Positions 27,542-36,411 are shown, counted from the stretch's first letter. The stretch: DNA of 64,000 bases from Pseudomonas sp. GV071 (GCF_003050835.1 NZ_QAOJ01000010.1:124001-188000), one strand, 5' to 3'. Translations and numbers: made by a program. The notes: generated by a model not told the origin, from the sequence alone.

Positions 27542-28210
27542 ATGCTGACCGCCGCCGAGCTAACCCGCCCACAACTTCGTCGCCTGCTGCGCAAAGCCCG
27601 CCGCTCCCTCAGCGCCAGCGCTCAACGCAAGGCCGGCGAACAGCTCTATCGACAACTCGCCCAGCAACCCTTGTTTCGTCGCGCTCGGCACATTGCCCTG
27701 TACCTGCCCAACGATGGCGAGATCGACCCACGCCCGCTGATGCGTGCTGCACAGCGGCGCGGCAAGGCCACTTATTTGCCCGTTCTCAGTGCATGGCCGG
27801 CGACCAAAATGGTCTTTCAGCGCGTGCGCCCGAACGAACGTTTACACCCCAACCGTTTCCGCATTGCCGAACCCACGGCCAAACGCCAACGCCAACGCAA
27901 GGTCTGGGCACTGGATCTGATTCTGTTGCCATTGGTTGGCTTCGACCCGGAGGGTGGGCGCCTGGGCATGGGCGGCGGTTTTTATGACCGCAGCCTGGCG
28001 TACTTGCAACGTCGCCATAATTGGCACAAACCGACATTATTGGGCCTTGCCCATGAATGTCAGAAAGTCGACCGCCTGGCACTGGCCAGCTGGGATGTGC
28101 GCTTGCATGCGACGGTGACGGACAAGGCGTGGTACCTGGGCGATACCCTTGCAACGGAAAGCGATGCCGCACCAGGTGCGGCCATCACGGGCGTCGGCTG
28201 GCAGCCTTAA
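27542..28210 (+). CDS. ygfA: 5-formyltetrahydrofolate cyclo-ligase
   Basis: A 222-residue protein of the MTHFS family. An N-terminal helical start (LTRPQLRRLLRKARRSLS) is followed by the ATP/folate-binding signature LILLPLVGFDPEGGRLGMGG and GFYDRSLAYL. It converts 5-formyl-THF to 5,10-methenyl-THF. E. coli cotranscribes it with 6S RNA and links it to persister formation; the same layout is seen here. Its last 4 nt overlap the end of a small gene on the other strand. Confidence 0.93.
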   Translation: MLTAAELTRPQLRRLLRKARRSLSASAQRKAGEQLYRQLAQQPLFRRARHIALYLPNDGEIDPRPLMRAAQRRGKATYLPVLSAWPATKMVFQRVRPNERLHPNRFRIAEPTAKRQRQRKVWALDLILLPLVGFDPEGGRLGMGGGFYDRSLAYLQRRHNWHKPTLLGLAHECQKVDRLALASWDVRLHATVTDKAWYLGDTLATESDAAPGAAITGVGWQP

Positions 28211-28341
28211 GGCTGCTGCGACAATGTGACTGGAGCGTCGTTCTGACGGTCCCAAAGGCTCTGGGTGTAACCGGTGGTTACCACACCGAGACCGAACAGG
28301 ATTACCAATACCCACAACAAATCTGGTTTACGTTTCTTCAT
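28207..28341 (-). CDS. Small single-helix membrane protein, 44 residues
   Basis: The minus strand encodes MKKRKPDLLWVLVILFGLG followed by VVTTGYTQSLWDRQ and a polar tail, 44 residues in all. The basic start and hydrophobic segment (about 8-24) indicate one membrane helix with the N-terminus inside. A strong GGGGGAGG ribosome site precedes the ATG by 6 nt, the main reason to call it. I know no function; it could be a conserved small membrane protein of pseudomonads. It is convergent with ygfA, overlapping its stop codon. Confidence 0.7.
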   Translation of the reverse strand: MKKRKPDLLWVLVILFGLGVVTTGYTQSLWDRQNDAPVTLSQQP

Positions 28342-28544
28342 CGATTGCCTCCCCCTTCCAGGCAACTTTCGCACTACAACCACGACGTATTTTTTGTTTT
28401 TGGACCGTCCGGCGGCATTAGATTCAGCAGCGCGGCATTCTCCTGCAAGGTGCCTGCATGTGCAATTCTGACGCCAACCGGCTGTCGTCTAAATGGGTAA
28501 AACCGCCCACCAAGACTTAACCCCACGAGCGAAGAGCAAAGTTC

Positions 28545-28991
28545 ATGCCTCACTGGTTAATGAAGTCCGAACCCGAAGAACTTTCCATCCACGACCTGCA
28601 GCGTCTTGGCCATGCCCGCTGGGATGGCGTGCGCAATTACCAGGCGCGCAACTTCGTGCGCAGCATGGCGGTGGGCGATCTGTTCTTCTTTTATCACTCC
28701 AGTTGCCCCGAGCCCGGCATCGCCGGAGTCGGCCGGATTATTGCTTCGGCCTATCCCGACCCAACGGCGCTCGACCCGCAAAGCCACTATTACGATGCCA
28801 AGGCAAGCGCCGATAAAAACCCGTGGAGCGCCTTGGACGTTGAATTCGTCGAGGCGTTCCCGCGTGTCATTGCTTTGGGGCAATTACGTGATCTACCTGG
28901 CTTGAGCGAACTACCCTTGGTAAAAAAAGGCAGCCGGCTTTCGGTGATGCCAGTCAGTGCTAGCGAATGGGCGACGATTCAGGCTGTTTGA
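28545..28991 (+). CDS. EVE domain protein
   Basis: A 148-residue single EVE domain (PUA-like fold). It begins MPHWLMKSEPEE, with WDGVRNYQARNF and GDLFFFYHSS, the family core. EVE domains bind modified bases in DNA or RNA; stand-alone forms are widespread and their cellular role is not settled. The ribosome site is weak. The 200 nt upstream, shared with the divergent 44-residue gene, shows no clear promoter. Confidence 0.92.
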   Translation: MPHWLMKSEPEELSIHDLQRLGHARWDGVRNYQARNFVRSMAVGDLFFFYHSSCPEPGIAGVGRIIASAYPDPTALDPQSHYYDAKASADKNPWSALDVEFVEAFPRVIALGQLRDLPGLSELPLVKKGSRLSVMPVSASEWATIQAV

Positions 28992-29027
28992 ATCGTTGTC
29001 CTGCATTAAGCAACACGGACACTGTGC

Positions 29028-30899
29028 ATGGAACCAGACAGCTTGCATGACACCTCAGTGTTACCCGCTGCCCGCCCGGCCTGGCGCGCTCGCCTGGCCT
29101 TGGCGGTGGTGGCCTTGTTGCTGCTCGCCGCCAGTTTGCTGCTGTGGCAGAAGCTGGTCACCATCGAGCGCACCCACGCCAATGAACGGGTGGCGGCGCA
29201 GGCTCGCCTGCTTACCCGGCAGCTGGAAGGCAGCCTCACCACTCAGGCGCAAGACCTCTATCGCCTAGCCGAGCTGTGGAATCACCACGGCCGCTTGAAC
29301 CAGGACGAATGGGCGTTGGAAGCGCGCTTTTCGTTGCAGCATTTTCGCGGCTACCAGGCCATCCAATGGGCCGATGCAGACCTGCGTCTGCGCTGGATTC
29401 TGCCAATCGAGGGCAACGAAGCGGCGCTGAATTTCCAGCTCACCCCGGCGCATCCCAACTACCTGCTGGCCATGCAGGCCAAAACCCAGGGCAAGGCGGT
29501 ATTTTCCAACAGCTTCGACCTGGTCCAGGGCGGCCGCGGCTTCGCCCTCTACACCCCGCTGTACGTAATGAACGACCAGGGCCAGCGGGTGTTCGATGGC
29601 TTCGTGCAAGGCATCTTCCGCGTGCAAACCCTGATGGACGAGTTGCTCGACACCGTCGACAGCGCCGGCTTCAACGTGCGCCTGCTGGAGTTTGGCCGTC
29701 CGCTGTACAGCCGCGAACAAGCCGACTTCAGCGCCGGTCTGCAGCAAGAGTTGCCGCTGCACCTGCTCAACAACCGCAACTTCACCCTGCAACTCAACCC
29801 CACCCGCAAGTTGGCGCAAGAGCTGTCCAGCCCATTGCCGTGGGTGGTGCTGGGCGCCGGTCTGACCACCACCCTGCTGCTGGTGGCCGCCCTCGCTCTG
29901 GCGATGGAAAACGCTCGCCGCGCCAGCGCCTTGCTCGCCAGCAACAGCCGGTTGAATCAGGAGGTGAGCAGCCGTGAATTGATCGAACAGGTGCTGCGCG
30001 AAAGCCGCGAACGCTTGCAGTTGGTGGTCGACCTCACCGACTCCAGCCGCGACGGGCTGTTTATCATCGACCCGCACAACCGCAATATTCTGCATATGAA
30101 CAAGGCCACCTACAGCAGCCTGGGCTACAGCGAAGAGGAATTTCGTCAGCGCCTGCAGGAGCAGCCGGAAAGCCTGCTGCTGGGGTTCCATGCCTGGGTG
30201 GAACTGGTGCGTCAGGCCCAGGGCGACAACCAGGGGAAAATTTTCCAGCGTGAAATGCGCCGCCGTAACGGCAGCATCCAGCCTGCAGAAATCAGTGCGC
30301 AGCTGGTGCAGGTCAATGGCCACGAGTACCTGATCGGCGTCTCGCGCGATAACAACGAACGCCTGCAACTGGAAGCGCAGCTCCAGCACCTGTCACAACG
30401 CGACGGCCTGACCGGCCTGTACAACCGGCGCTTCTTCGACCACCAACTGCACAGCGAATGGCGCCGCCTGCAACGCATGGGTGCGCCGATGAGTTTGCTG
30501 ATGCTGGATGTCGATCACTTCAAGCGCTACAACGACCAGCTCGGCCACCTGGCCGGCGACGATGCCTTGCGCAAGGTCGCGGCCGCACTGCAAGGCTGCC
30601 TGCTGCGCGATGGCGACGCGGTGTGCCGCTATGGCGGCGAGGAGTTTGCGGTGATTCTGGCCAACACTGACGAGCAAGGTGCCGAGATGATCGCTGCGCG
30701 CATTCACCAGGCGCTGGCCGAGTTGCAGTTGCCCCACCCGGGCAGCCCGCTGTCACGCCTGAGCGCGAGTATCGGTTTGAGCACGGTGACGCCCAACCGT
30801 GACAGCCACCCCGACAGCCTGGTCGCCCATAGCGATCAGGCCCTGTACCAAGCCAAGCATCAGGGACGCAATTGCACCTGCGTGTGGACCACTACCTGA
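29028..30899 (+). CDS. Membrane diguanylate cyclase (periplasmic sensor-PAS-GGDEF)
   Basis: A 623-residue protein: membrane helix at about 24-42, a periplasmic region of about 230 residues resembling a CHASE-type sensor, a second helix (about 270-292), a PAS domain (about 325-440) and a C-terminal GGDEF domain (about 455-620). The active loop is YGGEEF near 535-540, a catalytically competent form. An RxxD inhibitory site (RDGD) lies five residues before it, so product feedback is expected. It should make cyclic-di-GMP in response to an outside signal. It is convergent with fliL, 11 nt apart. Confidence 0.9.
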   Translation: MEPDSLHDTSVLPAARPAWRARLALAVVALLLLAASLLLWQKLVTIERTHANERVAAQARLLTRQLEGSLTTQAQDLYRLAELWNHHGRLNQDEWALEARFSLQHFRGYQAIQWADADLRLRWILPIEGNEAALNFQLTPAHPNYLLAMQAKTQGKAVFSNSFDLVQGGRGFALYTPLYVMNDQGQRVFDGFVQGIFRVQTLMDELLDTVDSAGFNVRLLEFGRPLYSREQADFSAGLQQELPLHLLNNRNFTLQLNPTRKLAQELSSPLPWVVLGAGLTTTLLLVAALALAMENARRASALLASNSRLNQEVSSRELIEQVLRESRERLQLVVDLTDSSRDGLFIIDPHNRNILHMNKATYSSLGYSEEEFRQRLQEQPESLLLGFHAWVELVRQAQGDNQGKIFQREMRRRNGSIQPAEISAQLVQVNGHEYLIGVSRDNNERLQLEAQLQHLSQRDGLTGLYNRRFFDHQLHSEWRRLQRMGAPMSLLMLDVDHFKRYNDQLGHLAGDDALRKVAAALQGCLLRDGDAVCRYGGEEFAVILANTDEQGAEMIAARIHQALAELQLPHPGSPLSRLSASIGLSTVTPNRDSHPDSLVAHSDQALYQAKHQGRNCTCVWTTT

Positions 30900-30910
30900 A
30901 GGCGTGGCGG

Positions 30911-31324
30911 TTACTGCACGATCAGGTTATTGAAGAGCAGGTTTTCCACCAGCGGCTTGCCCTCTTCCTGGGTCAGCACGTCCTGCACCTGTTTCAACGC
31001 TTCCTGACGCAGCTTTTCCTTGGACTCGACGTTGCCCATCGCCTCATCGGTCTGCTGGGAAAACAGCATCACCAACTGGTTACGAATCAGCGGCTCATGG
31101 TGCTCGACCTTGGCCTCGGCCTCGCTGCCGGTAACCTGCAGAGCGATATCAGCCTTGAACACCTTCAGCTTCGGCCCCGTGCCGTAGTTTCCCACCAGCG
31201 CCGGTACCAGGCTGATATACGCCACGGCCGGTGTTTTGCTTTCGCCTTCGCCGCCCTCTTTCTCTTCATTGGCCAGAGCGGCAAACGGCAGGGAAAAGGC
31301 CATCAATAGTACAAACCAAGCTTT
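30911..31324 (-). CDS. Orphan FliL-family protein
   Basis: A protein of about 137 residues with a signal sequence (KAWFVLLMAFSLPFAALA) followed by an acidic linker (NEEKEGGEGES) and a FliL-type domain ending LVENLLFNNLIVQ. FliL normally supports flagellar stator function at the inner membrane. Here it lies away from flagellar genes, and its hydrophobic segment ends in a signal peptidase-like site, so it may be periplasmic. I chose the GTG at 31324 because AGGA lies 8 nt upstream; an ATG at 31336 has no spaced ribosome site and would add four residues. Confidence 0.75.
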   Translation of the reverse strand, partial: KAWFVLLMAFSLPFAALANEEKEGGEGESKTPAVAYISLVPALVGNYGTGPKLKVFKADIALQVTGSEAEAKVEHHEPLIRNQLVMLFSQQTDEAMGNVESKEKLRQEALKQVQDVLTQEEGKPLVENLLFNNLIVQ

Positions 31325-31469
31325 CACAGTGCGCATCCTCGACTGGGTATGTGCCCTAGCATAGCGATAGCCCGGCGCTTATACACCTTTATCAGGGCAG
31401 GCCATGCTCGTTGACCCGCCAGGCCACGCACCTACACTGCCAAGCCATAACTCTGCGAGGAACACTCCA

Positions 31470-32447
31470 ATGAAAGCCGTGTTGTGCAAAGCCTTCGGCC
31501 CTGCCGAAACCCTGGTCCTGGAAGAAGTCGCCAGCCCGGAACCGAAAAAGAACGAAGTGCTGCTCGATGTCCACGCCGCCGGCGTGAACTTCCCGGACAC
31601 CCTGATCATTGAAGGCAAGTACCAGTTCAAGCCGCCGTTCCCGTTCTCGCCGGGTGGCGAAGCAGCCGGTGTGGTCGCGGCCGTCGGCGAAAAAGTCACC
31701 CACGTGAAACCCGGTGACCGCGTCATGGCCCTGACCGGTTGGGGCAGCTTTGCCGAACAAGTTGCCGTGCCTGGCTACAGCGTGATGCCAATTCCGGCCG
31801 GCATGGACTTCGCCAGCGCCGCCGCCTTCGGCATGACCTACGGCACCTCCATTCACGCACTGAAACAACGCGCCAACCTGCAACCGGGGGAAACCCTGCT
31901 GGTGCTCGGCGCCTCCGGCGGCGTCGGCCTGGCAGCCGTAGAAATCGGCAAAGCCATGGGTGCCCGCGTCATCGCGGCCGCCAGCAGCGCAGAAAAACTC
32001 GAAGTGGCCAAGGCCGCTGGCGCCGACGAGCTGATCAACTACAGCGAAGGCAGCCTGAAGGAAAAGCTCAAGGAACTCACCGGCGGCCAAGGCGTGGACG
32101 TGATCTACGACCCGGTCGGCGGCGACCTGTTTGAAGAAGCCTTCCGCTCCATCGCCTGGAACGGTCGTTTCCTGGTGGTGGGTTTTGCCAGCGGTACCAT
32201 CCCGTCCCTGCCGGCCAACCTCACCCTGCTCAAGGGCGCGTCTCTGGTCGGCGTGTTCTGGGGTGCATTCGCCCAACGCCAACCGGCCGACAACGCCGCC
32301 AACTTCGAGCAACTGTTCAAGTGGTTTGCAGAAGGCAAGGTCAAGCCGCTGGTGTCGCAAACCTTCCCGCTCACCGATGCAGCAGGCGCGATCAACGCCC
32401 TGGGACAGCGCAAGGCCGTGGGTAAAGTGGTGGTACAGGTGCGTTAA
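31470..32447 (+). CDS. NADPH:quinone reductase-type zinc-free dehydrogenase
   Basis: A 325-residue medium-chain dehydrogenase of the quinone oxidoreductase (QOR) class. A GroES-like N-terminal half is followed by a Rossmann half with LGASGGVGLAAVEIGKAMGA near 145-165. The zinc-ligand cysteines of alcohol dehydrogenases are absent, as in QOR. It probably reduces quinones or enones with NADPH in the cytoplasm. I chose the ATG at 31470 (MKAVLCKAFGP), which has GAGGA 8 nt upstream. A strong intrinsic terminator follows 19 nt after the stop. Confidence 0.9.
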   Translation: MKAVLCKAFGPAETLVLEEVASPEPKKNEVLLDVHAAGVNFPDTLIIEGKYQFKPPFPFSPGGEAAGVVAAVGEKVTHVKPGDRVMALTGWGSFAEQVAVPGYSVMPIPAGMDFASAAAFGMTYGTSIHALKQRANLQPGETLLVLGASGGVGLAAVEIGKAMGARVIAAASSAEKLEVAKAAGADELINYSEGSLKEKLKELTGGQGVDVIYDPVGGDLFEEAFRSIAWNGRFLVVGFASGTIPSLPANLTLLKGASLVGVFWGAFAQRQPADNAANFEQLFKWFAEGKVKPLVSQTFPLTDAAGAINALGQRKAVGKVVVQVR

Positions 32448-32466
32448 GCGCTTGCTAACTGCCGAT

Positions 32467-32495
32467 AAAAAAACCGCCTTCGGGCGGTTTTTTTT
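32467..32495 (+). terminator. Intrinsic terminator after the quinone reductase gene
   Basis: A-run, CCGCC-TTCG-GGCGG stem with UUCG tetraloop, then eight T residues. The A-run makes it work in both directions, but the genes arriving from the right end before it. Confidence 0.92.
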
Positions 32496-32520
32496 GTTTT
32501 GGAGAACATCCTTTGCAGGA

Positions 32521-32540
32521 ATCGAGGCTGAAGCCTCGAT
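32521..32540. repeat. Single variant REP-like hairpin R7
   Basis: ATCGAGGC-TGAA-GCCTCGAT is a perfect 8-bp stem around the same TGAA loop as the REP arms. Compared with the common arm (CGCGGC-TGAA-GCCGCG) one base pair is changed on both sides, C-G to A-T, keeping the stem. The outer part of the REP arm is missing and there is no partner arm. Confidence 0.7.
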
Positions 32541-32544
32541 GCTT

Positions 32545-33510
32545 TTAGCGGGGTGCGTAGGCGAAGACGTCGGCGCGCATCTGATGCGCATCCATCCCCG
32601 CATCCACCAACGCATCGAGCGTCGCGTAGACCATCATCGGCGAGCCACTGGCATACACATGCAGCGGCTTGAGGTCAGGGAAGTCTTCGCGCACCGCCTC
32701 GTGCAACAAACCACAACGCCCCTGCCAGCCACAGACATCACTGACCACCTGATGCAGGTGCAGATTGGCCATCTGCTGCCAGTCGGCCCAGTGCGGCAAT
32801 TGGTAGAAGTCCTCCGGTCGCCGCGCGCCCCAGTACAGATGCACCGGGTGCTTGAAGCCGGTTGCACGGCAATGCTCGATCAGGCTGTGCATCTGCGCCA
32901 TGCCGGTGCCGGCGGCGATCAGAATTAGCGGCCCGTCCGGCAACTCGGCCAGGTGCGCATCGCCAAACGGCATCTGCACTTCCACCAGCGGCTCGCGTTG
33001 CAATTGCGCCAGCAGATTCAGCGCGCTGTCTTCACGACCGAGGATATGCAGCTCCAGCTCACGCCCCTGAGACGGCGCCGAGGCCAGGGAAAACGCTGAC
33101 TGCTCGCCATCGTCACGGCGCACCAACACGTATTGCCCGGCGTGATAACGCGGCGGTTTGCCGGCCGGCGCGCGCAGGTTGACACGCCAGACATCACCGC
33201 CCACCGCCGTACACGCCACCACTTGGCAACGCAGGGTGCGCAGCGGTAATTCGCCAGGGGCGAGCACGCCATCCCAATGCAACACGCAATCCTCCAGCGG
33301 CTCGGCCAGGCAGGTGAACAGTTCACCGTGGTCGCGCGCCTCGCCGTTCTGCTGCACGGAACCCTCCACCAGCAAGGCCGCGCAGATATGGCAGTTGCCG
33401 TTACGGCAGGCTTGCGGGCACTGGTAGCCGAGGCGGCGCGCTGCGTCCAGAATTCGCTCGCCGGCGTGCACGTCCAGCACTGCGCCGGAGGGTTGCAGGG
33501 TTACTTTCAT
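32545..33510 (-). CDS. Ferredoxin-type NAD(P)H reductase (CDP-6-deoxy-glucoseen reductase-like)
   Basis: A 321-residue electron-transfer protein. The N-terminal plant-type [2Fe-2S] domain has cysteines at 35, 40, 43 and 67 (CRNGNCHIC and LFTCLAE). An FAD-binding barrel follows (YHAGQYVLV and AFSLASAP), then an NAD(P) domain (LILIAAGTGMAQMHSL). Pseudomonas annotations call it CDP-6-deoxy-delta-3,4-glucoseen reductase, but no deoxysugar genes are near; it is better described as a flavin/ferredoxin reductase of unknown partner. Its ATG shares one base with the ubiD stop codon (TGATG), so its translation is tied to ubiD. Confidence 0.88.
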   Translation of the reverse strand: MKVTLQPSGAVLDVHAGERILDAARRLGYQCPQACRNGNCHICAALLVEGSVQQNGEARDHGELFTCLAEPLEDCVLHWDGVLAPGELPLRTLRCQVVACTAVGGDVWRVNLRAPAGKPPRYHAGQYVLVRRDDGEQSAFSLASAPSQGRELELHILGREDSALNLLAQLQREPLVEVQMPFGDAHLAELPDGPLILIAAGTGMAQMHSLIEHCRATGFKHPVHLYWGARRPEDFYQLPHWADWQQMANLHLHQVVSDVCGWQGRCGLLHEAVREDFPDLKPLHVYASGSPMMVYATLDALVDAGMDAHQMRADVFAYAPR

Positions 33511-34976
33511 CACTCTATTCCAAGGTCCTTCCACATCGCGTCGACCCGCTGGGTGACCGCTTCATCCTTGACGATTACGCGGCCCCATTCGCGGCTGGTT
33601 TCACCCGGCCACTTGTGGGTGGCGTCCAGGCCCATCTTCGAACCAAGGCCCGAGACCGGCGAGGCGAAGTCGAGGTAGTCGATCGGCGTGTTGTCGATCA
33701 GCACCGTGTCGCGCTTGGGGTCCATGCGCGTGGTAATGGCCCAGATCACGTCGTTCCAGTCCCGTGCGTTGATATCGTCGTCGGTGACAATAACGAACTT
33801 GGTGTACATGAACTGGCGCAAAAACGACCACACCCCGAGCATTACGCGCTTGGCATGCCCCGGGTACTGCTTCTTCATGGTCACCACCGCCATGCGGTAC
33901 GAGCAACCTTCGGGCGGCAGGTAGAAGTCAGTGATCTCCGGGAACTGCTTCTGCAGAATCGGCACGAACACTTCGTTCAACGCTACGCCGAGAATAGCTG
34001 GCTCATCTGGCGGGCGGCCGGTGTAGGTGCTGTGGTAAATCGGTTTTTGCCGACGGGTAATACGTTCGACGGTGAAGACCGGGAAAGAGTCCACCTCGTT
34101 GTAGTAGCCGGTGTGATCGCCATAAGGCCCTTCGTCGGCCATCTCGCCCGGATGGATCACCCCTTCCAGCACGATCTCGGCGCTGGCGGGCACCTGCAAT
34201 TCACTCCCGCGGCACTTGATCAGCTCGGTACGGTTGCCGCGCAGCAGGCCGGCGAAGGCGTATTCGGAAAGGCTGTCCGGCACGGGCGTCACGGCGCCGA
34301 GAATGGTCGCCGGGTCCGCGCCCAGGGCCACGGCCACCGGGAAGGGTTGGCCAGGGTGTTTGTCACACCACTCTTTGAAGTCCAGCGCGCCGCCGCGGTG
34401 GCTCAGCCAGCGCATGATCACCTTGTTACGTCCGATCACTTGCTGGCGGTAGATACCGAGGTTTTGCCGGTCTTTATTCGGCCCCTTGGTAACGGTCAGG
34501 CCCCAAGTGATCAGCGGCGCGACGTCGCCCGGCCAACAGGTTTGCACCGGCAGCTTGCCGAGGTCGACGTCGTCGCCCTCCTCGATCACTTCCTGGCACG
34601 GCGCGTCTTTGACCACCTTGGGCGCCATGGAAATGATCTTCTTGAAAATCGGCAGCTTCGACCAGGCGTCTTTCAGGCCCTTCGGCGGCTCCGGCTCTTT
34701 GAGAAAAGCCAGCAGCTTGCCGATTTCACGCAGCTCGCTGACCGCCTCGGCGCCCATACCCAAGGCCACGCGCTCGGGGGTGCCGAACAGGTTGCCGAGT
34801 ACCGGCATATCGAACCCGGTGGGGTTTTCGAACAGCAGGGCCGGACCTTTGCGGCGCAAGGTGCGGTCGCAGATTTCGGTCATTTCCAGCACCGGCGACA
34901 CCGGGTGGCTGATGCGTTTCAGCTCTCCGCGCTGTTCCAGGCCACGGATAAAGTCGCGCAGATCGCGATACTGCAT
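33510..34976 (-). CDS. ubiD: 4-hydroxy-3-polyprenylbenzoate decarboxylase (UbiD)
   Basis: A 488-residue prenylated-FMN-dependent decarboxylase beginning MQYRDLRDFIRGLEQRGELK. Active-site features include the central ERI...E region (VFTVERITRRQKP) and the metal/prFMN-binding segment NLGIYRQQVIGRNKVIMRW. It removes the carboxyl group from the ubiquinone precursor; its cofactor comes from UbiX, not in this window. I chose the ATG at 34976 over a longer frame because the family starts here and GAGG precedes it. It is followed, with overlap, by the reductase gene. Confidence 0.95.
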   Translation of the reverse strand: MQYRDLRDFIRGLEQRGELKRISHPVSPVLEMTEICDRTLRRKGPALLFENPTGFDMPVLGNLFGTPERVALGMGAEAVSELREIGKLLAFLKEPEPPKGLKDAWSKLPIFKKIISMAPKVVKDAPCQEVIEEGDDVDLGKLPVQTCWPGDVAPLITWGLTVTKGPNKDRQNLGIYRQQVIGRNKVIMRWLSHRGGALDFKEWCDKHPGQPFPVAVALGADPATILGAVTPVPDSLSEYAFAGLLRGNRTELIKCRGSELQVPASAEIVLEGVIHPGEMADEGPYGDHTGYYNEVDSFPVFTVERITRRQKPIYHSTYTGRPPDEPAILGVALNEVFVPILQKQFPEITDFYLPPEGCSYRMAVVTMKKQYPGHAKRVMLGVWSFLRQFMYTKFVIVTDDDINARDWNDVIWAITTRMDPKRDTVLIDNTPIDYLDFASPVSGLGSKMGLDATHKWPGETSREWGRVIVKDEAVTQRVDAMWKDLGIE

Positions 34977-35079
34977 GCTTGAGCCTCGTGTAGGGCGCTC
35001 GATAGAAGGGCAAAACCAGGTGCGAAGTTTAGCCTGCCAGGACAGCGCACAGGGCGCTGGATGCCAATACGCAGTTAGC

Positions 35080-35104
35080 AAAAAGCCGGGTTTCCCCGGC
35101 TTTT
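35080..35104 (-). terminator. Intrinsic terminator after rho
   Basis: AAAAGCCGGG-TTT-CCCCGGCTTTT forms a GC stem flanked by A and T runs. It lies 17 nt past the rho stop codon and upstream of ubiD, ending rho transcription. Confidence 0.85.
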
Positions 35105-35120
35105 GCCTGTCTTGCCGATG

Positions 35121-36380
35121 TTACTTGCGCTTCATCGACTGGAAGAACTCGTCGTTGGTCTTGGTCGCTTTGAGGCGATCGAGCAAGAACTCGATAGCGG
35201 CGATCTCGTCCATCGGGTGCAGCAATTTACGCAGAATCCACATGCGCTGCAGCTCGTCTTCAGCGGTCAGCAACTCTTCGCGGCGGGTGCCGGAACGGTT
35301 GATGTTGATCGCCGGGAACACGCGCTTTTCAGCGATGCGACGGTCCAGGGGCAGCTCCATGTTGCCGGTACCCTTGAACTCTTCGTAGATCACTTCATCC
35401 ATCTTCGAGCCGGTTTCCACCAGCGCGGTAGCGATGATGGTCAGCGAGCCGCCTTCTTCGATGTTGCGCGCAGCGCCGAAGAAGCGTTTCGGCTTCTCCA
35501 GGGCATGGGCGTCAACACCACCGGTGAGGACCTTGCCGGAGCTCGGGATCACGGTGTTGTAGGCACGCGCCAGACGGGTGATGGAGTCGAGCAGAATGAC
35601 CACATCCTTCTTGTGCTCGACCAGGCGCTTGGCCTTTTCGATCACCATTTCGGCAACCTGCACGTGGCGGGTTGGTGGTTCGTCGAAGGTCGAAGCAACC
35701 ACTTCGCCGCGCACGGTGCGCTGCATTTCGGTCACTTCTTCCGGGCGCTCATCGATCAGCAGAACGATCAGGTGGCACTCGGGGTTGTTGCGGGTAATGT
35801 TGGCCGCGATGTTCTGCAGCATGATCGTTTTACCGGCTTTCGGCGGTGCCACGATCAGACCACGTTGACCCTTGCCGATTGGCGCGCAGAGGTCGATGAC
35901 GCGGCCGGTCAAGTCTTCGGTGGAGCCGTTGCCGGCCTCCATCACCAGGCGCTTGTTGGGGAACAAGGGCGTGAGGTTTTCGAACAGAATCTTGTTCTTG
36001 GCGTTCTCTGGGCGGTCGAAGTTGATGGTGTCGACCTTGAGCAACGCGAAGTAACGCTCGCCTTCTTTCGGCGGGCGGATCTTGCCAACGATGGTGTCGC
36101 CAGTGCGCAAGTTGAAGCGGCGGATCTGGCTAGGCGAAACGTAGATGTCGTCCGGGCCGGCCAGGTACGAGGCATCGGCGGAACGAAGGAAGCCGAAGCC
36201 GTCCTGGAGGATCTCCAGCACGCCATCACCGGAGATTTCCTCGCCGCTTTTCGCGTGCTTTTTCAACAGGGAGAAAATCACGTCCTGCTTGCGCGAACGG
36301 GCCATATTTTCTATGCCCATCTGTTCGGCCATTTCGAGCAGTTCGGTAATCGGCTTTTGCTTGAGTTCAGTCAGATTCAT
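35121..36380 (-). CDS. rho: Transcription termination factor Rho
   Basis: A 419-residue Rho, the same length as the E. coli protein. The N-terminal RNA-binding domain has the RNP-like DGFGFLRS near residue 60. The ATPase domain has Walker A in GLIVAPPKAGKTIMLQ near 173-188 and the Q/R-loop regions. It is a hexameric helicase that ends transcripts at C-rich sites. Upstream lies a leader of about 200 nt with two hairpins, fitting the autoregulated rho leaders known elsewhere. There is no clear ribosome site before the ATG at 36380. Confidence 0.97.
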   Translation of the reverse strand: MNLTELKQKPITELLEMAEQMGIENMARSRKQDVIFSLLKKHAKSGEEISGDGVLEILQDGFGFLRSADASYLAGPDDIYVSPSQIRRFNLRTGDTIVGKIRPPKEGERYFALLKVDTINFDRPENAKNKILFENLTPLFPNKRLVMEAGNGSTEDLTGRVIDLCAPIGKGQRGLIVAPPKAGKTIMLQNIAANITRNNPECHLIVLLIDERPEEVTEMQRTVRGEVVASTFDEPPTRHVQVAEMVIEKAKRLVEHKKDVVILLDSITRLARAYNTVIPSSGKVLTGGVDAHALEKPKRFFGAARNIEEGGSLTIIATALVETGSKMDEVIYEEFKGTGNMELPLDRRIAEKRVFPAININRSGTRREELLTAEDELQRMWILRKLLHPMDEIAAIEFLLDRLKATKTNDEFFQSMKRK

Positions 36381-36411
36381 ATAGGAATGACGTAGTCGAT
36401 AAGGAGGGGAA

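Noticed and set aside
35103..36395. 430-codon open frame antisense to rho
   Set aside because: Shadow of rho; covers it almost exactly.
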